Shown one piece after another: positions 30,752 to 39,532 of a stretch of 64,000 bases of DNA. Where the stretch lies: assembly GCF_039533965.1 (NCBI RefSeq), contig NZ_BAAAUN010000001.1, positions 620,001 to 684,000 on the forward strand, read 5' to 3'. This stretch comes from Microbacterium luteolum (GTDB taxonomy: Bacteria > Actinomycetota > Actinomycetes > Actinomycetales > Microbacteriaceae). A model generated the notes under the pieces. It had not been told where the DNA came from. It was given only the letters and a program-made list of their open reading frames with translations, and did not search any database. Every line of letters begins with the position of its first letter. The first letter of the stretch is position 1. The translations under genes and the position numbers were made by a program.

Positions 30752-31654
30752 TCAGGCTCGCGGGTGCGCCAGGCGGTAGGTCGCGGTCAGTCGCTCCGCG
30801 GACACGTGCGTGTAGATCTGGGTGGTGCCGAGACTGGCGTGGCCGAGGATCTCCTGCACGGCGCGCAGGTCGGCGCCGCCGTCCAGCAGATGCGTGGCCG
30901 CCGTATGCCTCAGCGCGTGCGGGCCGATGGTCTCGGCGCCGACGATCGGGGCCAGCACGCGCGCGACGAGGGTGTAGACCGTGCGCGGCCCGATGCGTGC
31001 ACCTCGGGTGCCGAGCATCACCGCCGGGGTGGCGGCGGCGGCACGGGCGATCAGTGCGGGTCTCCCCCGGGTGAGGTAGGCGCGCAGCGCATCTCGCGCC
31101 GGTGCCCCGTAGGGCACGACGCGCTCCTTGGAGCCCTTGCCGAGAACCCGTGCCGTCCCCCGGTCGAGATCGAGGTCGTCGATGTCCAGACCGCAGAGCT
31201 CCGAGACGCGGATGCCGGATCCGTAGAGCAGCTCGAGGATCGCATGGTCGCGCAGGGCGACCGGTTCCCCGGCGCCCGCGGCAGCGCGGTGGGCGTCGAG
31301 AAGCCCTGACATCGCGTCGCGCGAGGCGACGGTCGGCAGCGTGCGCCCCTTCTTCGGGGCGATGAGTCTCAGACTCGGGTCGTGCGCGATGAGTCCCTGC
31401 TCCTGCGCCCAGCTGAAGAACGACCGGGCGGCAGCCGCACGGCGCGCCAGCGTCGATCTCGCGTCTCCGCGCTGCGTGGCGCGCCAGAGCCAGTCCCGCA
31501 GCACCTCGAGGTCAGCCTCTTCGAGGGCGATGGGACCCGCTGACGCTCCGAGGTCGCGCAGGTCCGAGCGATAGGCCCTGACGGTCGCCGGCGACAGCCG
31601 ACGCACCCGCTCGAGGTGATCGGCGAACGCCTCGGCGGCGATCGCGAGTTCCAT
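30752..31654 (-). CDS. xerC: Tyrosine recombinase XerC
   Basis: Resolves chromosome dimers at dif, with XerD. The 300-residue product has an N-terminal SAM-like DNA-binding domain (1-95) and a catalytic domain with Arg149 (GIRVSEL), Lys173, His246 and Arg249 (HALRH), His272 and the nucleophile Tyr281 (IYTHV). All catalytic residues are present. It sits in the conserved chromosomal block beside dprA, so it is the housekeeping enzyme and not an element integrase. ATG 31654 has CAGACT six bases upstream. Confidence 0.94.
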   Translation of the reverse strand: MELAIAAEAFADHLERVRRLSPATVRAYRSDLRDLGASAGPIALEEADLEVLRDWLWRATQRGDARSTLARRAAAARSFFSWAQEQGLIAHDPSLRLIAPKKGRTLPTVASRDAMSGLLDAHRAAAGAGEPVALRDHAILELLYGSGIRVSELCGLDIDDLDLDRGTARVLGKGSKERVVPYGAPARDALRAYLTRGRPALIARAAAATPAVMLGTRGARIGPRTVYTLVARVLAPIVGAETIGPHALRHTAATHLLDGGADLRAVQEILGHASLGTTQIYTHVSAERLTATYRLAHPRA

Positions 31655-31660
31655 GAGCCC

Positions 31661-31666
31661 AGTCTG
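31661..31666 (-). promoter_or_regulatory. Leaderless -10 hexamer for xerC
   Basis: CAGACT, six bases before ATG 31654. Confidence 0.5.
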
Positions 31667-31721
31667 CCCGCGGTCGCGTGGGACTCACCGAAGCCCCGCC
31701 GGGGAGGCGACGACGCGGATC

Positions 31722-32918
31722 TCATGCGCCTCGTGCTGCCGGTATGCGGCGCCAGCCTCCGTCATCGCGCTGGACCTCCCCCTCGAGCTCGAGGAGACCG
31801 AGCAGCGCGCGGACACGGTCGGGTCCCAGCCCGGATCGTCGGGCGAGCTCGTCGACGGACGTCCGCGCCCTCGTGCTCATCGCATCGAGCAGGCGGATCC
31901 GATCGGGATCGACGGGTCGCGCGGACGACGATGAACCGGCGCCCATCCCCCAGAGTTCCCGTACTTCCTGAGCAGATGTCACGCACTGCGCATCGTATTC
32001 GCGCAGCAGTCGATGACAGCCCGCGGATGCCGCCGAGGTCACCGGACCCGGCACCGCACCGAGCGGGCGCCCCAGCGCGGCAGCGTGACCCGCCGTGTTG
32101 AGCGAGCCGCTGCGCCATCCGGCCTCGATCACGACCGTCGCGTGGCCGAGGGCGGCGATGAGACGGTTGCGCGCGAGGAACCGCCACTTGGTGGGTGCCG
32201 CGCCGCACGGCGGCTCACTGACGACAGCGCCCTCTGCAGCGATCTGCCGGATCAGCGACTGGTGCCCCGCGGGATAGGCCCGATCGACACCCCCGGCGAG
32301 GAACGCGACCGTCGCACCGCTCACGCCCAGTGCCGCACGATGGGCTGCACCGTCGATGCCATAGGCCCCGCCCGACACGATGACGGTGCCGGTGGCGGCG
32401 AGGTCTCCGGCCAACTCCGCCGCCACATGCTCGCCGTATCCGCTGGACGCACGCGCTCCGACGAGCGACGCCCGCGGCTCGGCGACGAGCAGTTCTGCTC
32501 GGCCGCGTACCCAGAGCACCGTCGGTGCGTTGACCCCCAGGTCGTCGAGCGCGTGAGGCCAGTGCGGGTCGCCGGGGATGAGCAGCGCCGCGCCGACGTC
32601 GTGCGCGCTGCGCAGTGCGTCCCGTACGGCGCGAGGATCGGCGCGCGGGCGCCACCGCTTGCGCGCCTCGCTCAGAGCGCGCGACCCTGAGCCGGCGGCA
32701 TCCAGAAGTGCGAACGTCCCCTGGCGGGATCCTCCGAACGCGATACCCAGCGCATCGGCTGCGCCGAGCTCTCCGATCAGCGTCCCGGCCACGGCATCGC
32801 CGGGCTCGGCGACGACGCTCCACGCGACGCGGGCCAGAGCATCGGCGACATCCTCGTCCGGCCGCAGTCGGCGCGCGGCGGCGACGACTTCGGCGTCGCC
32901 CAGCAGCATCTCCATCAC
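31722..32918 (-). CDS. dprA: DNA-processing protein DprA
   Basis: Binds incoming single-stranded DNA and loads RecA in natural transformation; in actinobacteria often kept without known competence. The 398-residue product has a Rossmann-like DprA core: SLVGARASSGYGEHVAAELA, VSGGAYGIDGAAHRAAL, AFLAGGVDRAYPAGH and RNRLIAALGHATVVIEA. A winged-helix segment ends the protein (VDELARRSGLGPDRVRALLGLLEL). GTG 32918 overlaps the comM stop (GTGA); an ATG one codon later is equally possible. Confidence 0.93.
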   Translation of the reverse strand: MMEMLLGDAEVVAAARRLRPDEDVADALARVAWSVVAEPGDAVAGTLIGELGAADALGIAFGGSRQGTFALLDAAGSGSRALSEARKRWRPRADPRAVRDALRSAHDVGAALLIPGDPHWPHALDDLGVNAPTVLWVRGRAELLVAEPRASLVGARASSGYGEHVAAELAGDLAATGTVIVSGGAYGIDGAAHRAALGVSGATVAFLAGGVDRAYPAGHQSLIRQIAAEGAVVSEPPCGAAPTKWRFLARNRLIAALGHATVVIEAGWRSGSLNTAGHAAALGRPLGAVPGPVTSAASAGCHRLLREYDAQCVTSAQEVRELWGMGAGSSSSARPVDPDRIRLLDAMSTRARTSVDELARRSGLGPDRVRALLGLLELEGEVQRDDGGWRRIPAARGA

Positions 32919-34444
32919 GGGGTCAGTCCTCTCTTCAGATGCAGCGCTCTGCCGATCTCGTCGATCCCCGGGTTCTCGAGCTCCGCGAGGTCGGCCATCG
33001 TCCAGGCGAGCCGGAGAACGCGGTCGTATCCGCGGAGCGTGAGCGCACCGCGTTCGAGCGTGCGGTCCAGCGATGCGCGGGTCGACGGAGGCAGTCGCAG
33101 CGAACCCTGACGCAACCAGGTCCCCGGGATGTCGGCGTTGCGTCGCCATGGTGTCCCCCGCCAACGATCGGCAGCTCGCGCTCGCGCCGCCTCCACGCGT
33201 GCGCGAGCCCGCGCCGTGGTCACCTCGGAGCGACCGCCCGCGGTCGCCCGGGATGCCGCGACCCGCGTGACCGACAGATCGATGTCGACGCGGTCCCGCA
33301 GCGGGCCGGACAGGCGCGTGGCGTAGCGCCTGATCGCCATGGGCGGACACACGCACTCCGCTCCTCGCACGCCGTGGTTTCCGCACGGACACGGGTTCAT
33401 CGCCAGGAGCAACTGGAACCTCGCAGGGAACCTCGCTGTAAAGCCGGCCCTGTGGACGTCGATCACACCGGCTTCGAGGGGTTGCCGGAGCGCGTCGAGT
33501 GCGACGCGGGAGAACTCCGCAGCCTCGTCGAGGAACAGCACACCGCGATGCGCTCGGGCGATCGCACCCGGGCGGGCCACGCGCGAACCGCCGCCCACCA
33601 GAGCGGCGACCGATGCGCTGTGATGCGGAGCCTCCAGCGGCGGGAGCGATTCGAGAGCCGTGATCGGTTCGCCGCTCAGCGAACGGATGGATGCGACCTC
33701 GAGAGCCTCCTGCTCCCGGAGTGGAGGAAGGATTCCCGGAAGGCGCCGGGCGAGCATGGTCTTCCCCGCTCCCGGCGGTCCGCTCAGCAGGAGATGATGG
33801 CCGCCCGCCGCCGCCACGATCAGTGCTTCGACGGCCTCGTCCTGCCCGACGACATCCGCAAGATCGAGGGCGTGGTCCGGTGTCGGCCCCGTACGGCCCA
33901 CCGCGACGGCATCGACGTCGGGCACCTCGACGTCGGCGCCGTGCCACACCGCCACCTCGGCGAGCGACCCGGCGGCCCGCACCTCGACGCCAGGCACCAG
34001 CCTCGCCTCCGCCTCGTTCCCTCTCGGCACGATGATGCGCTCGAAGCCCGCCCTGGCCGCCGCGAACACCGCGGGCAGGACGCCGGGGACCGGCCGGATG
34101 CGTCCGTCGAGCCCCAACTCGCCGATGTGGACGGTGTCGGCGATCGAACGGCGTTCGAGCGCGCCGCCGGCGGCCAGCGTCGAGACCGCGATGCTGAGAT
34201 CGAACCCCGCGCCGTGCTTCGGAAGGCTCGCCGGCGAGAGGTTCACCGTGAGCCGGCGCCGCGGGAGGTCGAGACCCGCGTTCTTGCAGGCGTTGTGCAC
34301 GCGCTGGACCGCTTCGCCGAGCGACTTGTCGGGAAGACCGATGATCTTGAACTCCGGAGTCTGATTCGAGAGATCGGCCTCGACCTCGACCATGTGGCCG
34401 TCGACGCCGGTGAGCGCGACCGCCCAGGTCCGCGCGGTGCTCAT
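32915..34444 (-). CDS. comM: YifB/ComM family Mg-chelatase-like AAA+ ATPase
   Basis: ComM is a hexameric branch-migration helicase in transformation. The 509-residue product has the N-terminal lon-like ChlI domain (1-180, with GLPDKSLGEAVQRV), Walker A GPPGAGKT at 222-229, Walker B GVLFLDEA at about 301-308, and the C-terminal Mg-chelatase domain. A CxC-x8-CxC-like segment, NPCPCGNHG...CVCPP, is present and typical. The start overlaps the yraN-like stop by four bases. Confidence 0.94.
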   Translation of the reverse strand: MSTARTWAVALTGVDGHMVEVEADLSNQTPEFKIIGLPDKSLGEAVQRVHNACKNAGLDLPRRRLTVNLSPASLPKHGAGFDLSIAVSTLAAGGALERRSIADTVHIGELGLDGRIRPVPGVLPAVFAAARAGFERIIVPRGNEAEARLVPGVEVRAAGSLAEVAVWHGADVEVPDVDAVAVGRTGPTPDHALDLADVVGQDEAVEALIVAAAGGHHLLLSGPPGAGKTMLARRLPGILPPLREQEALEVASIRSLSGEPITALESLPPLEAPHHSASVAALVGGGSRVARPGAIARAHRGVLFLDEAAEFSRVALDALRQPLEAGVIDVHRAGFTARFPARFQLLLAMNPCPCGNHGVRGAECVCPPMAIRRYATRLSGPLRDRVDIDLSVTRVAASRATAGGRSEVTTARARARVEAARARAADRWRGTPWRRNADIPGTWLRQGSLRLPPSTRASLDRTLERGALTLRGYDRVLRLAWTMADLAELENPGIDEIGRALHLKRGLTP

Positions 34445-34803
34445 GCGATGTCCACGAGATGCTCGAGCGCACCGATGGACGGGTCGGCCCCGATGATGCC
34501 GATCGCCTCGATGCGCAGATCGAGTCCGCGCGCGAGCTCGGGGTGCTGGGCTCGCCAGGCGAAGGCGAGACCCCAGAGACGCCGCCTCTTCCGATCGTCG
34601 ATCGCCTCGAAAGGGTGCCCGTAGGCCGCAGAGCGCCGCGTCTTCACCTCGACCACGGCCAGATGCGCGCCGTGGGACGCGACGATGTCGATCTCGCCCT
34701 GCGTGCACCGCCAGTTCCGGTCCAGCACGGTGTAGCCGTGCCGGATCAGGTGCTGCGCCGCGCGCTCTTCACCGGCTCTTCCGAGTTCGTCCTTCGCTGC
34801 CAT
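34441..34803 (-). CDS. YraN family endonuclease-like protein (UPF0102)
   Basis: A 120-residue protein with the nuclease-like core GRAGEERAAQHL, RNWRCTQGEIDIVA and VVEVKTRRS, which matches the Holliday-junction-resolvase-like fold of UPF0102. The catalytic-type Asp and ExK are present. It is the first gene of yraN-comM-dprA, all overlapping by four bases, suggesting a shared DNA-processing role. Confidence 0.9.
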   Translation of the reverse strand: MAAKDELGRAGEERAAQHLIRHGYTVLDRNWRCTQGEIDIVASHGAHLAVVEVKTRRSAAYGHPFEAIDDRKRRRLWGLAFAWRAQHPELARGLDLRIEAIGIIGADPSIGALEHLVDIA

Positions 34804-34907
34804 GCCGACAGCTTCGCGCCTGGTCTCGGCACGAGGCGGCGAGGATCAGAGAAGGTCCCGGCGCCTCGGGAGAAGCTCCCCGATCGGAGACCTGTGGAGA
34901 GAGGGTG

Positions 34908-35234
34908 TCACTCGCCGTCGAGCGAGAGCTCCTGCGGCAGCTCGAACTCCCGCCGCTGGAGCTCCTCGACATTGACGTCCTTGAAGGTGAGCACCCGCAC
35001 GGCCTTGACGAAGCGGTCGGCGCGGTAGATGTCCCACACCCACACGTCGGTCATCGAGATCTCGAAGTAGAAGTCGTGCTCGGTGTCGCGGCGTACGACG
35101 TTGACCTCATTGGCCAGATAGAACCGACGCTCGGTCTCGACGACGTACTGGAACTGGGACACGACGTCCCGGTACTCACGGAACAGAGCAAGCTCGAGCT
35201 CGCGGTCGTAGTCGTCGAAGGCTTCCTCATCCAT
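34908..35234 (-). CDS. DUF2469 domain-containing protein
   Basis: A 108-residue acidic protein (begins MDEEAFDDYDRELELALFRE) that fits DUF2469, a family almost confined to actinobacteria and always found between yraN and rnhB. No catalytic motif is visible and no function is known to me. TAGGAT lies about nine bases before the ATG (35249-35244), so the leader is very short. About 100 bases without a gene separate it from yraN. Confidence 0.9.
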   Translation of the reverse strand: MDEEAFDDYDRELELALFREYRDVVSQFQYVVETERRFYLANEVNVVRRDTEHDFYFEISMTDVWVWDIYRADRFVKAVRVLTFKDVNVEELQRREFELPQELSLDGE

Positions 35235-35303
35235 GATGTGTCCATCCTAGAGTCGCTCGACCCCCGGTGCGGCATCCGTGCAAGCGAAGACGACCACCTC
35301 CGG

Positions 35304-35963
35304 TCAGAACAGCGTCGGAGCGTCCGTGATCGCCCAGGAAGCACGATGGAAAGGCGAGAGCCCGACCGCACGGATCGCCTCACGGTGCTCGAGACTCGCG
35401 TAGCCCTTGTTCCGGTCCCATTGGTACTCGCTGTGGCTGCCGTGCAGCTCGGTCATCAGGCCGTCGCGCGCCACCTTCGCGATCACGGATGCCGCCGACA
35501 CCGACGCGCAGTCGCGGTCGGCCTTGATGACGGGCCTCACCCGCAGGGGCACCGGGTGCACCTTCGACACGTAGTCGTGGTTTCCGTCGAGCAGGACGAG
35601 CGCGTTCTCAACCCCGACTCCCTGGTCGACCACCGCCTGCACGGCGCGCGACGCCGCCAGACCGAGCGCCCGCATGATGCCGACCTCGTCGATCTCCGCC
35701 GCACTCGCCCATCCGACCGCGGAAGCCTGCACCCACGCGGCCGCCCGAGCCGCGACCTCGGGCCGGCGTTTCTCGGTGACGAGCTTCGAGTCGCGGAGCC
35801 CCTCGGGCACGCGTCTGCGAGCACCGACCGCATCCATGACCGCCGCGCCGACGGCGACGGGTCCGGCCAGCGCTCCCCGCCCCACCTCGTCGAGTGAGAT
35901 GATCAGGTCGCACTCCCCCAGGAGCTTGCGCTCCAGGGTCAGTCTCGGCGTGGCGACGGTCAT
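35304..35963 (-). CDS. rnhB: Ribonuclease HII
   Basis: Removes RNA from RNA-DNA hybrids and single ribonucleotides. The 219-residue product has the type 2 motif SLDEVGRGALAGPV with Asp25 and Glu26, the RDSKLVTEKRR segment, and the late acidic site in ADRDCASVSAASVIAK. The start overlaps the lepB stop by four bases. Confidence 0.95.
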   Translation of the reverse strand: MTVATPRLTLERKLLGECDLIISLDEVGRGALAGPVAVGAAVMDAVGARRRVPEGLRDSKLVTEKRRPEVAARAAAWVQASAVGWASAAEIDEVGIMRALGLAASRAVQAVVDQGVGVENALVLLDGNHDYVSKVHPVPLRVRPVIKADRDCASVSAASVIAKVARDGLMTELHGSHSEYQWDRNKGYASLEHREAIRAVGLSPFHRASWAITDAPTLF

Positions 35964-36691
35964 TCCGGGGCAGGGACGCCGTTGAAGATCTGGTGGTGAC
36001 CGTCGATGGCACCCATCCGATCGAACGGCCAGGTGGTGAGGAAGGCCTTGCCGACGATATTCGCCAGCGGCACGAATCCGCCGCTGGGCAGCTCCTGGTG
36101 CGCTCGCGAGTCGCGGGAACGGTCACGGTTGTCGCCGAGCAGCCAGACGGAATCCTCCGGCACGACGACATCGAACGGCTCATTGGAGGCGGCGGTGTCG
36201 CCCTCTGGCAGGTTCAGGTAGCTGAGTTCGTCGATCGGCGCACCGTTGATCGTGATCTGGCCGAGCGCGTTGCAGCACACGACGCGGTCGCCGGCCACCC
36301 CGATCACCCGCTTGACGAGATGGTCCTGCGAATCCGTCGCCGAGATGCCGACGAAGTTCAGGACCCAGTCGACGGCCTCCACGAGAGGAGGCTGAGCCGG
36401 TGTCTGAGGCTGCGCGTCGAGCCATCCGCCCGGATCCTTGAAGACCACGACGTCGCCGCGCTCGTAGCCGGTCCATCGCGGCGTGAGCTCGTCGACGAGA
36501 ATGCGATCGTTGATGAGCAGCGTGCGCTCCATCGATGCGGAGGGGATGTAGAACGACCGCACGACGAAGGACTTGACCACGAACGAGACCAGCGCGGCGA
36601 TCAGGATGATGACGAGAACGTCGCGGAGGAAGACGAGGAACCCCCGACGGCGTCTGGACCCGGACGCGGTCGCGGTCGGAGAGTCGGTCAT
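35960..36691 (-). CDS. lepB: Signal peptidase I
   Basis: Cleaves Sec and Tat signal peptides at the membrane. The 243-residue product has one N-terminal membrane anchor (about 19-40), the catalytic Ser53 in IPSASME and Lys127 in LVKRVIG, both in the usual boxes. A clear AAGGAA Shine-Dalgarno precedes the ATG. It follows rplS with a terminator between them and is co-transcribed with rnhB. Confidence 0.95.
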   Translation of the reverse strand: MTDSPTATASGSRRRRGFLVFLRDVLVIILIAALVSFVVKSFVVRSFYIPSASMERTLLINDRILVDELTPRWTGYERGDVVVFKDPGGWLDAQPQTPAQPPLVEAVDWVLNFVGISATDSQDHLVKRVIGVAGDRVVCCNALGQITINGAPIDELSYLNLPEGDTAASNEPFDVVVPEDSVWLLGDNRDRSRDSRAHQELPSGGFVPLANIVGKAFLTTWPFDRMGAIDGHHQIFNGVPAPE

Positions 36692-36762
36692 GAGGTTCCT
36701 TCGCAGTCTGACACCGCCGAGATCGCGGCCGTATCAAGGTTCGCACACCCGGGACACAACAA

Positions 36763-36793
36763 AGCACCCCGGGACATCGTGTCCCGGGGTGCT
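36763..36793 (-). terminator. Intrinsic terminator after rplS
   Basis: A perfect 14-bp stem (36763-36776 with 36780-36793) around a three-base loop, 16 bases after the rplS stop, followed in the reading direction by TTTGTTGTGT. Confidence 0.85.
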
Positions 36794-36809
36794 GTGGAGT
36801 TGCTGCGAC

Positions 36810-37157
36810 TCAGCGGTCGCGCTTCTCCTTGATCTTCGCCTTCTTGCCACGGAGCTGGCGGAGGTAGTAGAGCTTCGCGCGACGCACGTCACCGCGGGTG
36901 ACGACCTCGATGTGGTCGATCACCGGGGAGTGCACCGGGAAGGTGCGCTCGACGCCGACCTGGAAGCTGATCTTGCGGACGCAGAAGGTCTCGCGCACGC
37001 CGTCGCCCTGGCGGCCGATGACGACGCCCTGGAAGACCTGGATACGGGAGCGGTTGCCCTCGGTGATGTTCACGTGGACCTTCACGTTGTCACCGGGGTT
37101 GAAGTCGGGGATGTCGGAGCGGAGTGATGCCGCGTCGACAGCGTCGAGGATCTGCAT
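36810..37157 (-). CDS. rplS: 50S ribosomal protein L19
   Basis: Large-subunit protein at the 30S interface. The 115-residue product from ATG 37157 ([17 protein letters not shown]) has [26 protein letters not shown] and the basic end KKAKIKEK. A frame extension of six codons upstream is possible but the SD (AGAGAGA) fits 37157. It is a single-gene unit with its own promoter and terminator. Confidence 0.97.
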   Translation of the reverse strand: MQILDAVDAASLRSDIPDFNPGDNVKVHVNITEGNRSRIQVFQGVVIGRQGDGVRETFCVRKISFQVGVERTFPVHSPVIDHIEVVTRGDVRRAKLYYLRQLRGKKAKIKEKRDR

Positions 37158-37288
37158 GATCGTCTCTCTCTGCACTCGCCACAGGTCGGATGCATGTTTT
37201 CGGAAGGAACAAGAAAAGGGATGTGCCGTACGGCGCTGACGCGTCCGCGGGCTCCCCTGTGGCAGAGCCGGTCACGGCACAAACATTC

Positions 37289-37317
37289 ATTCTGCCACGG
37301 ATGCAGTCCGCGGCCAA
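37289..37317 (-). promoter_or_regulatory. rplS promoter
   Basis: On the minus strand TTGGCC (37317-37312), 17 bases, then CAGAAT (37294-37289). The leader to ATG 37157 is then about 125 bases and holds no gene that I can see. Confidence 0.5.
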
Positions 37318-37326
37318 AACGACGCG

Positions 37327-37815
37327 TCAGTCGCGGTTCTCTGTCTCCTTGACCACGATGACCTCGTGCGCCCGCGTCGGCGGAGCCTGCTCTTCCGGCG
37401 TCGGGATGGTCGACCAGGAGATCGTCTCCCGCAACCGCGCGCCGCTCCCCTTCGCTTCGTTCCAGAGCTGCCAGAGCTGCAGCCAGACGAGACCGATCCC
37501 GACGATGATCGCGGCCGCGAGCAGCCACCCGAAGGCGCCGTCGATGAAGAACCCCACGGCGATCGTCAGACCGTGCCAGAGCGTGAATCCGGCGACGTCC
37601 CACCAGGAGACAGCCCGCTCGACGCGCACGGACGGCCGGGAGCGGGTCAGGAGCGTGAGCACCAGCTGGCCGACGAAGACCGACGGCATGGCGATCAGCA
37701 GCACCCAGAGGATCGACCAGCCGCCCTGGAAGACTCCCCATCCGATCAGCAGCCACAGGGGCAGCACGAACGCTGCCGGCAGGAGCCAGCGGAAGAACGC
37801 CTGACGCAACCACAT
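37327..37815 (-). CDS. Small membrane protein of unknown function
   Basis: A 162-residue protein with four likely membrane helices at about 9-30, 34-52, 72-92 and 95-116 (Trp- and Leu-rich), then a hydrophilic C-terminal tail of about 45 residues. No family is recognised; homologues in related genera carry varied transporter-like labels without support. ATG 37815 has TACGAT six bases upstream, which settles the start. Confidence 0.75.
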   Translation of the reverse strand: MWLRQAFFRWLLPAAFVLPLWLLIGWGVFQGGWSILWVLLIAMPSVFVGQLVLTLLTRSRPSVRVERAVSWWDVAGFTLWHGLTIAVGFFIDGAFGWLLAAAIIVGIGLVWLQLWQLWNEAKGSGARLRETISWSTIPTPEEQAPPTRAHEVIVVKETENRD

Positions 37816-37821
37816 GCTCAG

Positions 37822-37827
37822 ATCGTA
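37822..37827 (-). promoter_or_regulatory. Leaderless -10 hexamer for the small membrane protein gene
   Basis: TACGAT, six bases before ATG 37815. Confidence 0.55.
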
Positions 37828-37896
37828 CGACGCCGACCATGCGCCTGCCCCGGTGTTCGCTGTGAGCGCGCGGGGATCCGGTGCTGTCGCATCAGG

Positions 37897-37918
37897 GAGA
37901 ATGGGACGGACGAGAGGA
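37897..37918 (+). promoter_or_regulatory. -10 hexamer and Shine-Dalgarno for map
   Basis: GAGAAT (37897-37902) and GAGAGGA (37912-37918), seven bases before ATG 37926. These fix the start over a longer open frame. Confidence 0.45.
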
Positions 37919-37925
37919 CACCCCG

Positions 37926-38708
37926 ATGATCGAACTGCGCACCCCTGCCGAGATCGATGAGATGCGCGCCGCCGGACGCTTCGTGGCCGAGACCCTGGCG
38001 ACCCTGCGTGACGAGACGAAGGTGGGGACCAACCTGCTCTCGATCGACCGCCGCGCGCACGACATGATCCGCATGGCCGGGGCGGAGTCCTGCTACATCG
38101 ACTATCACCCGTCCTTCGGGGCGAGCCCCTTCGGCAAGGTCATCTGCACATCGGTCAACGACGCCGTCCTGCATGGTCTCCCCCACGACTACACCCTGCG
38201 CGACGGCGATCTCGTGACCCTCGACTTCGCCGTCTCCGTCGACGGCTGGGTCGCGGACTCGGCCGTCTCGTTCATCGTCGGAACGCCGCGCGAAGAGGAC
38301 CTCCGTCTCATCGACACGACCGAGCGGGCACTCGATGCCGCGATCGCCACCTCGGTCGTGGGCAACCGCATCGGAGACATCTCGGCCGCCGTCGCCGAGG
38401 TCGCTCACGGCGAGGGCTACTCGATCAACACGGACTTCGGCGGCCACGGCGTCGGCCGCACGATGCACGGGGATCCGCACGTCGCGAACGACGGTCGCGC
38501 CGGCCGCGGCTTCCCTCTCCGCTCGGGCCTCGTCCTGGCTCTCGAGCCCTGGTTCCTCGCGACGACCGATGAGCTGGTGACGGATCCGGACGGCTGGACG
38601 CTGCGCAGCGTCGACGGCTCACGCGGCGCGCACTCCGAGCACACCATCGCGATCACCGAGAACGGTCCGATCATCCTGACCGATCGTTCCTTCCTCGGCG
38701 TCGACTGA
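37926..38708 (+). CDS. map: Type I methionine aminopeptidase
   Basis: Removes the initiator methionine. In the 260-residue product all metal ligands of the pita-bread fold are visible: Asp100, Asp111, His174 (GGHGVG), Glu207 (ALEPWF) and Glu238 (SEHT), with His83 in HGLP. Catalytic and metal sites are complete. It converges on the methyltransferase gene. Confidence 0.96.
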   Translation: MIELRTPAEIDEMRAAGRFVAETLATLRDETKVGTNLLSIDRRAHDMIRMAGAESCYIDYHPSFGASPFGKVICTSVNDAVLHGLPHDYTLRDGDLVTLDFAVSVDGWVADSAVSFIVGTPREEDLRLIDTTERALDAAIATSVVGNRIGDISAAVAEVAHGEGYSINTDFGGHGVGRTMHGDPHVANDGRAGRGFPLRSGLVLALEPWFLATTDELVTDPDGWTLRSVDGSRGAHSEHTIAITENGPIILTDRSFLGVD

Positions 38709-38714
38709 CGGTTC

Positions 38715-39461
38715 TCAGACCGGAGCAGCGAGGCGGTAGACGAACGCGTCGGTCACCTGGGGAACATCGAACGCCGTTCGACCGCGCGTGGCAGGCGCGT
38801 CGTCCAGGACCTGTTCGACCGCGGCGATCATGCGTGCTCGCTCGACGTCATCGGCGACGAGGAAGCTGCTCACGGTCCCCCAGCGCCGCAGGTAGTGCTC
38901 GCGGGAAACCGTCTCCGTCCAGCGCACCTCCTCACGCCGCACGAACTCGAACCCCGGAAGCTCCTCGTCCGCGGTGTCCGTCGTCGCATCGGATTCGCCG
39001 ACCGCGGGGTGCGCGATGCGGTGGCACGCGCGATCCCACTCGCACCCGGGGTCGGAATGGTTCCAGAGGAGCCCGAGCGTCCCTCCCGGCACGAGCACAC
39101 GCGCGATCTCGGCGCAGGCGCCTTCCCGGTCGAACCAGTGGAAGGCCTGGGCGACCGTCACCACGTCGATCGTGGCGTCGGCAGCGGGAATCTCCTCCGC
39201 TGTGCCGATGTGCGCCTCGACCCGAGGCAGCTTGCTCCGGAGCACCGCGAGCATCCGGTCCGACGGCTCGACGGCGACGACCCGCGTCGCGCGAACCGGA
39301 AGGAGCTCGGTGAACTTGCCGGTTCCTGCGCCCAGATCGAGCACGACCTCGACTCGCTCTGGGATGATGATGGCCGCCGCACGATCGGGGAACCCCGGTC
39401 GGTAGCGGTCGTAGTCGTCTCCGATGCTTTCGAAGGAGCGGGCGAGTGCGTCGACGGCCAT
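38715..39461 (-). CDS. Class I SAM-dependent methyltransferase
   Basis: A 248-residue methyltransferase of the UbiE/COQ5-like type (methyltransf_11). The SAM-binding motif I is VLDLGAGTGKFTELL, motif II is VVAVEPSDRML and the post-motif is VVTVAQAFHWFD. The C-terminal part has no recognisable substrate domain. ATG 39461 is preceded at six bases by TAGCGT. The substrate is unknown. Confidence 0.87.
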   Translation of the reverse strand: MAVDALARSFESIGDDYDRYRPGFPDRAAAIIIPERVEVVLDLGAGTGKFTELLPVRATRVVAVEPSDRMLAVLRSKLPRVEAHIGTAEEIPAADATIDVVTVAQAFHWFDREGACAEIARVLVPGGTLGLLWNHSDPGCEWDRACHRIAHPAVGESDATTDTADEELPGFEFVRREEVRWTETVSREHYLRRWGTVSSFLVADDVERARMIAAVEQVLDDAPATRGRTAFDVPQVTDAFVYRLAAPV

Positions 39462-39467
39462 GATCCG

Positions 39468-39473
39468 ACGCTA
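39468..39473 (-). promoter_or_regulatory. Leaderless -10 hexamer for the methyltransferase gene
   Basis: TAGCGT, six bases before ATG 39461. The promoter is divergent from that of the phosphatase gene. Confidence 0.55.
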
Positions 39474-39520
39474 TCAGCGGCGCCGGAGTCGTCCGCACGC
39501 CGACCGCGGCCGGGGTGTGC

Positions 39521-39526
39521 CATTCT
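39521..39526 (+). promoter_or_regulatory. Leaderless -10 hexamer for the histidine phosphatase gene
   Basis: CATTCT, six bases before ATG 39533. It favours ATG 39533 over the in-frame GTG at 39515, which would place the hexamer inside the gene. Confidence 0.5.
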
Positions 39527-39532
39527 GAGTCC

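Noticed and set aside
30752..31654. Tyrosine recombinase as the integrase of a mobile element
   Set aside because: It lies in the conserved actinobacterial core block beside dprA and rpsB, with no att-like repeats or cargo genes; it is XerC.
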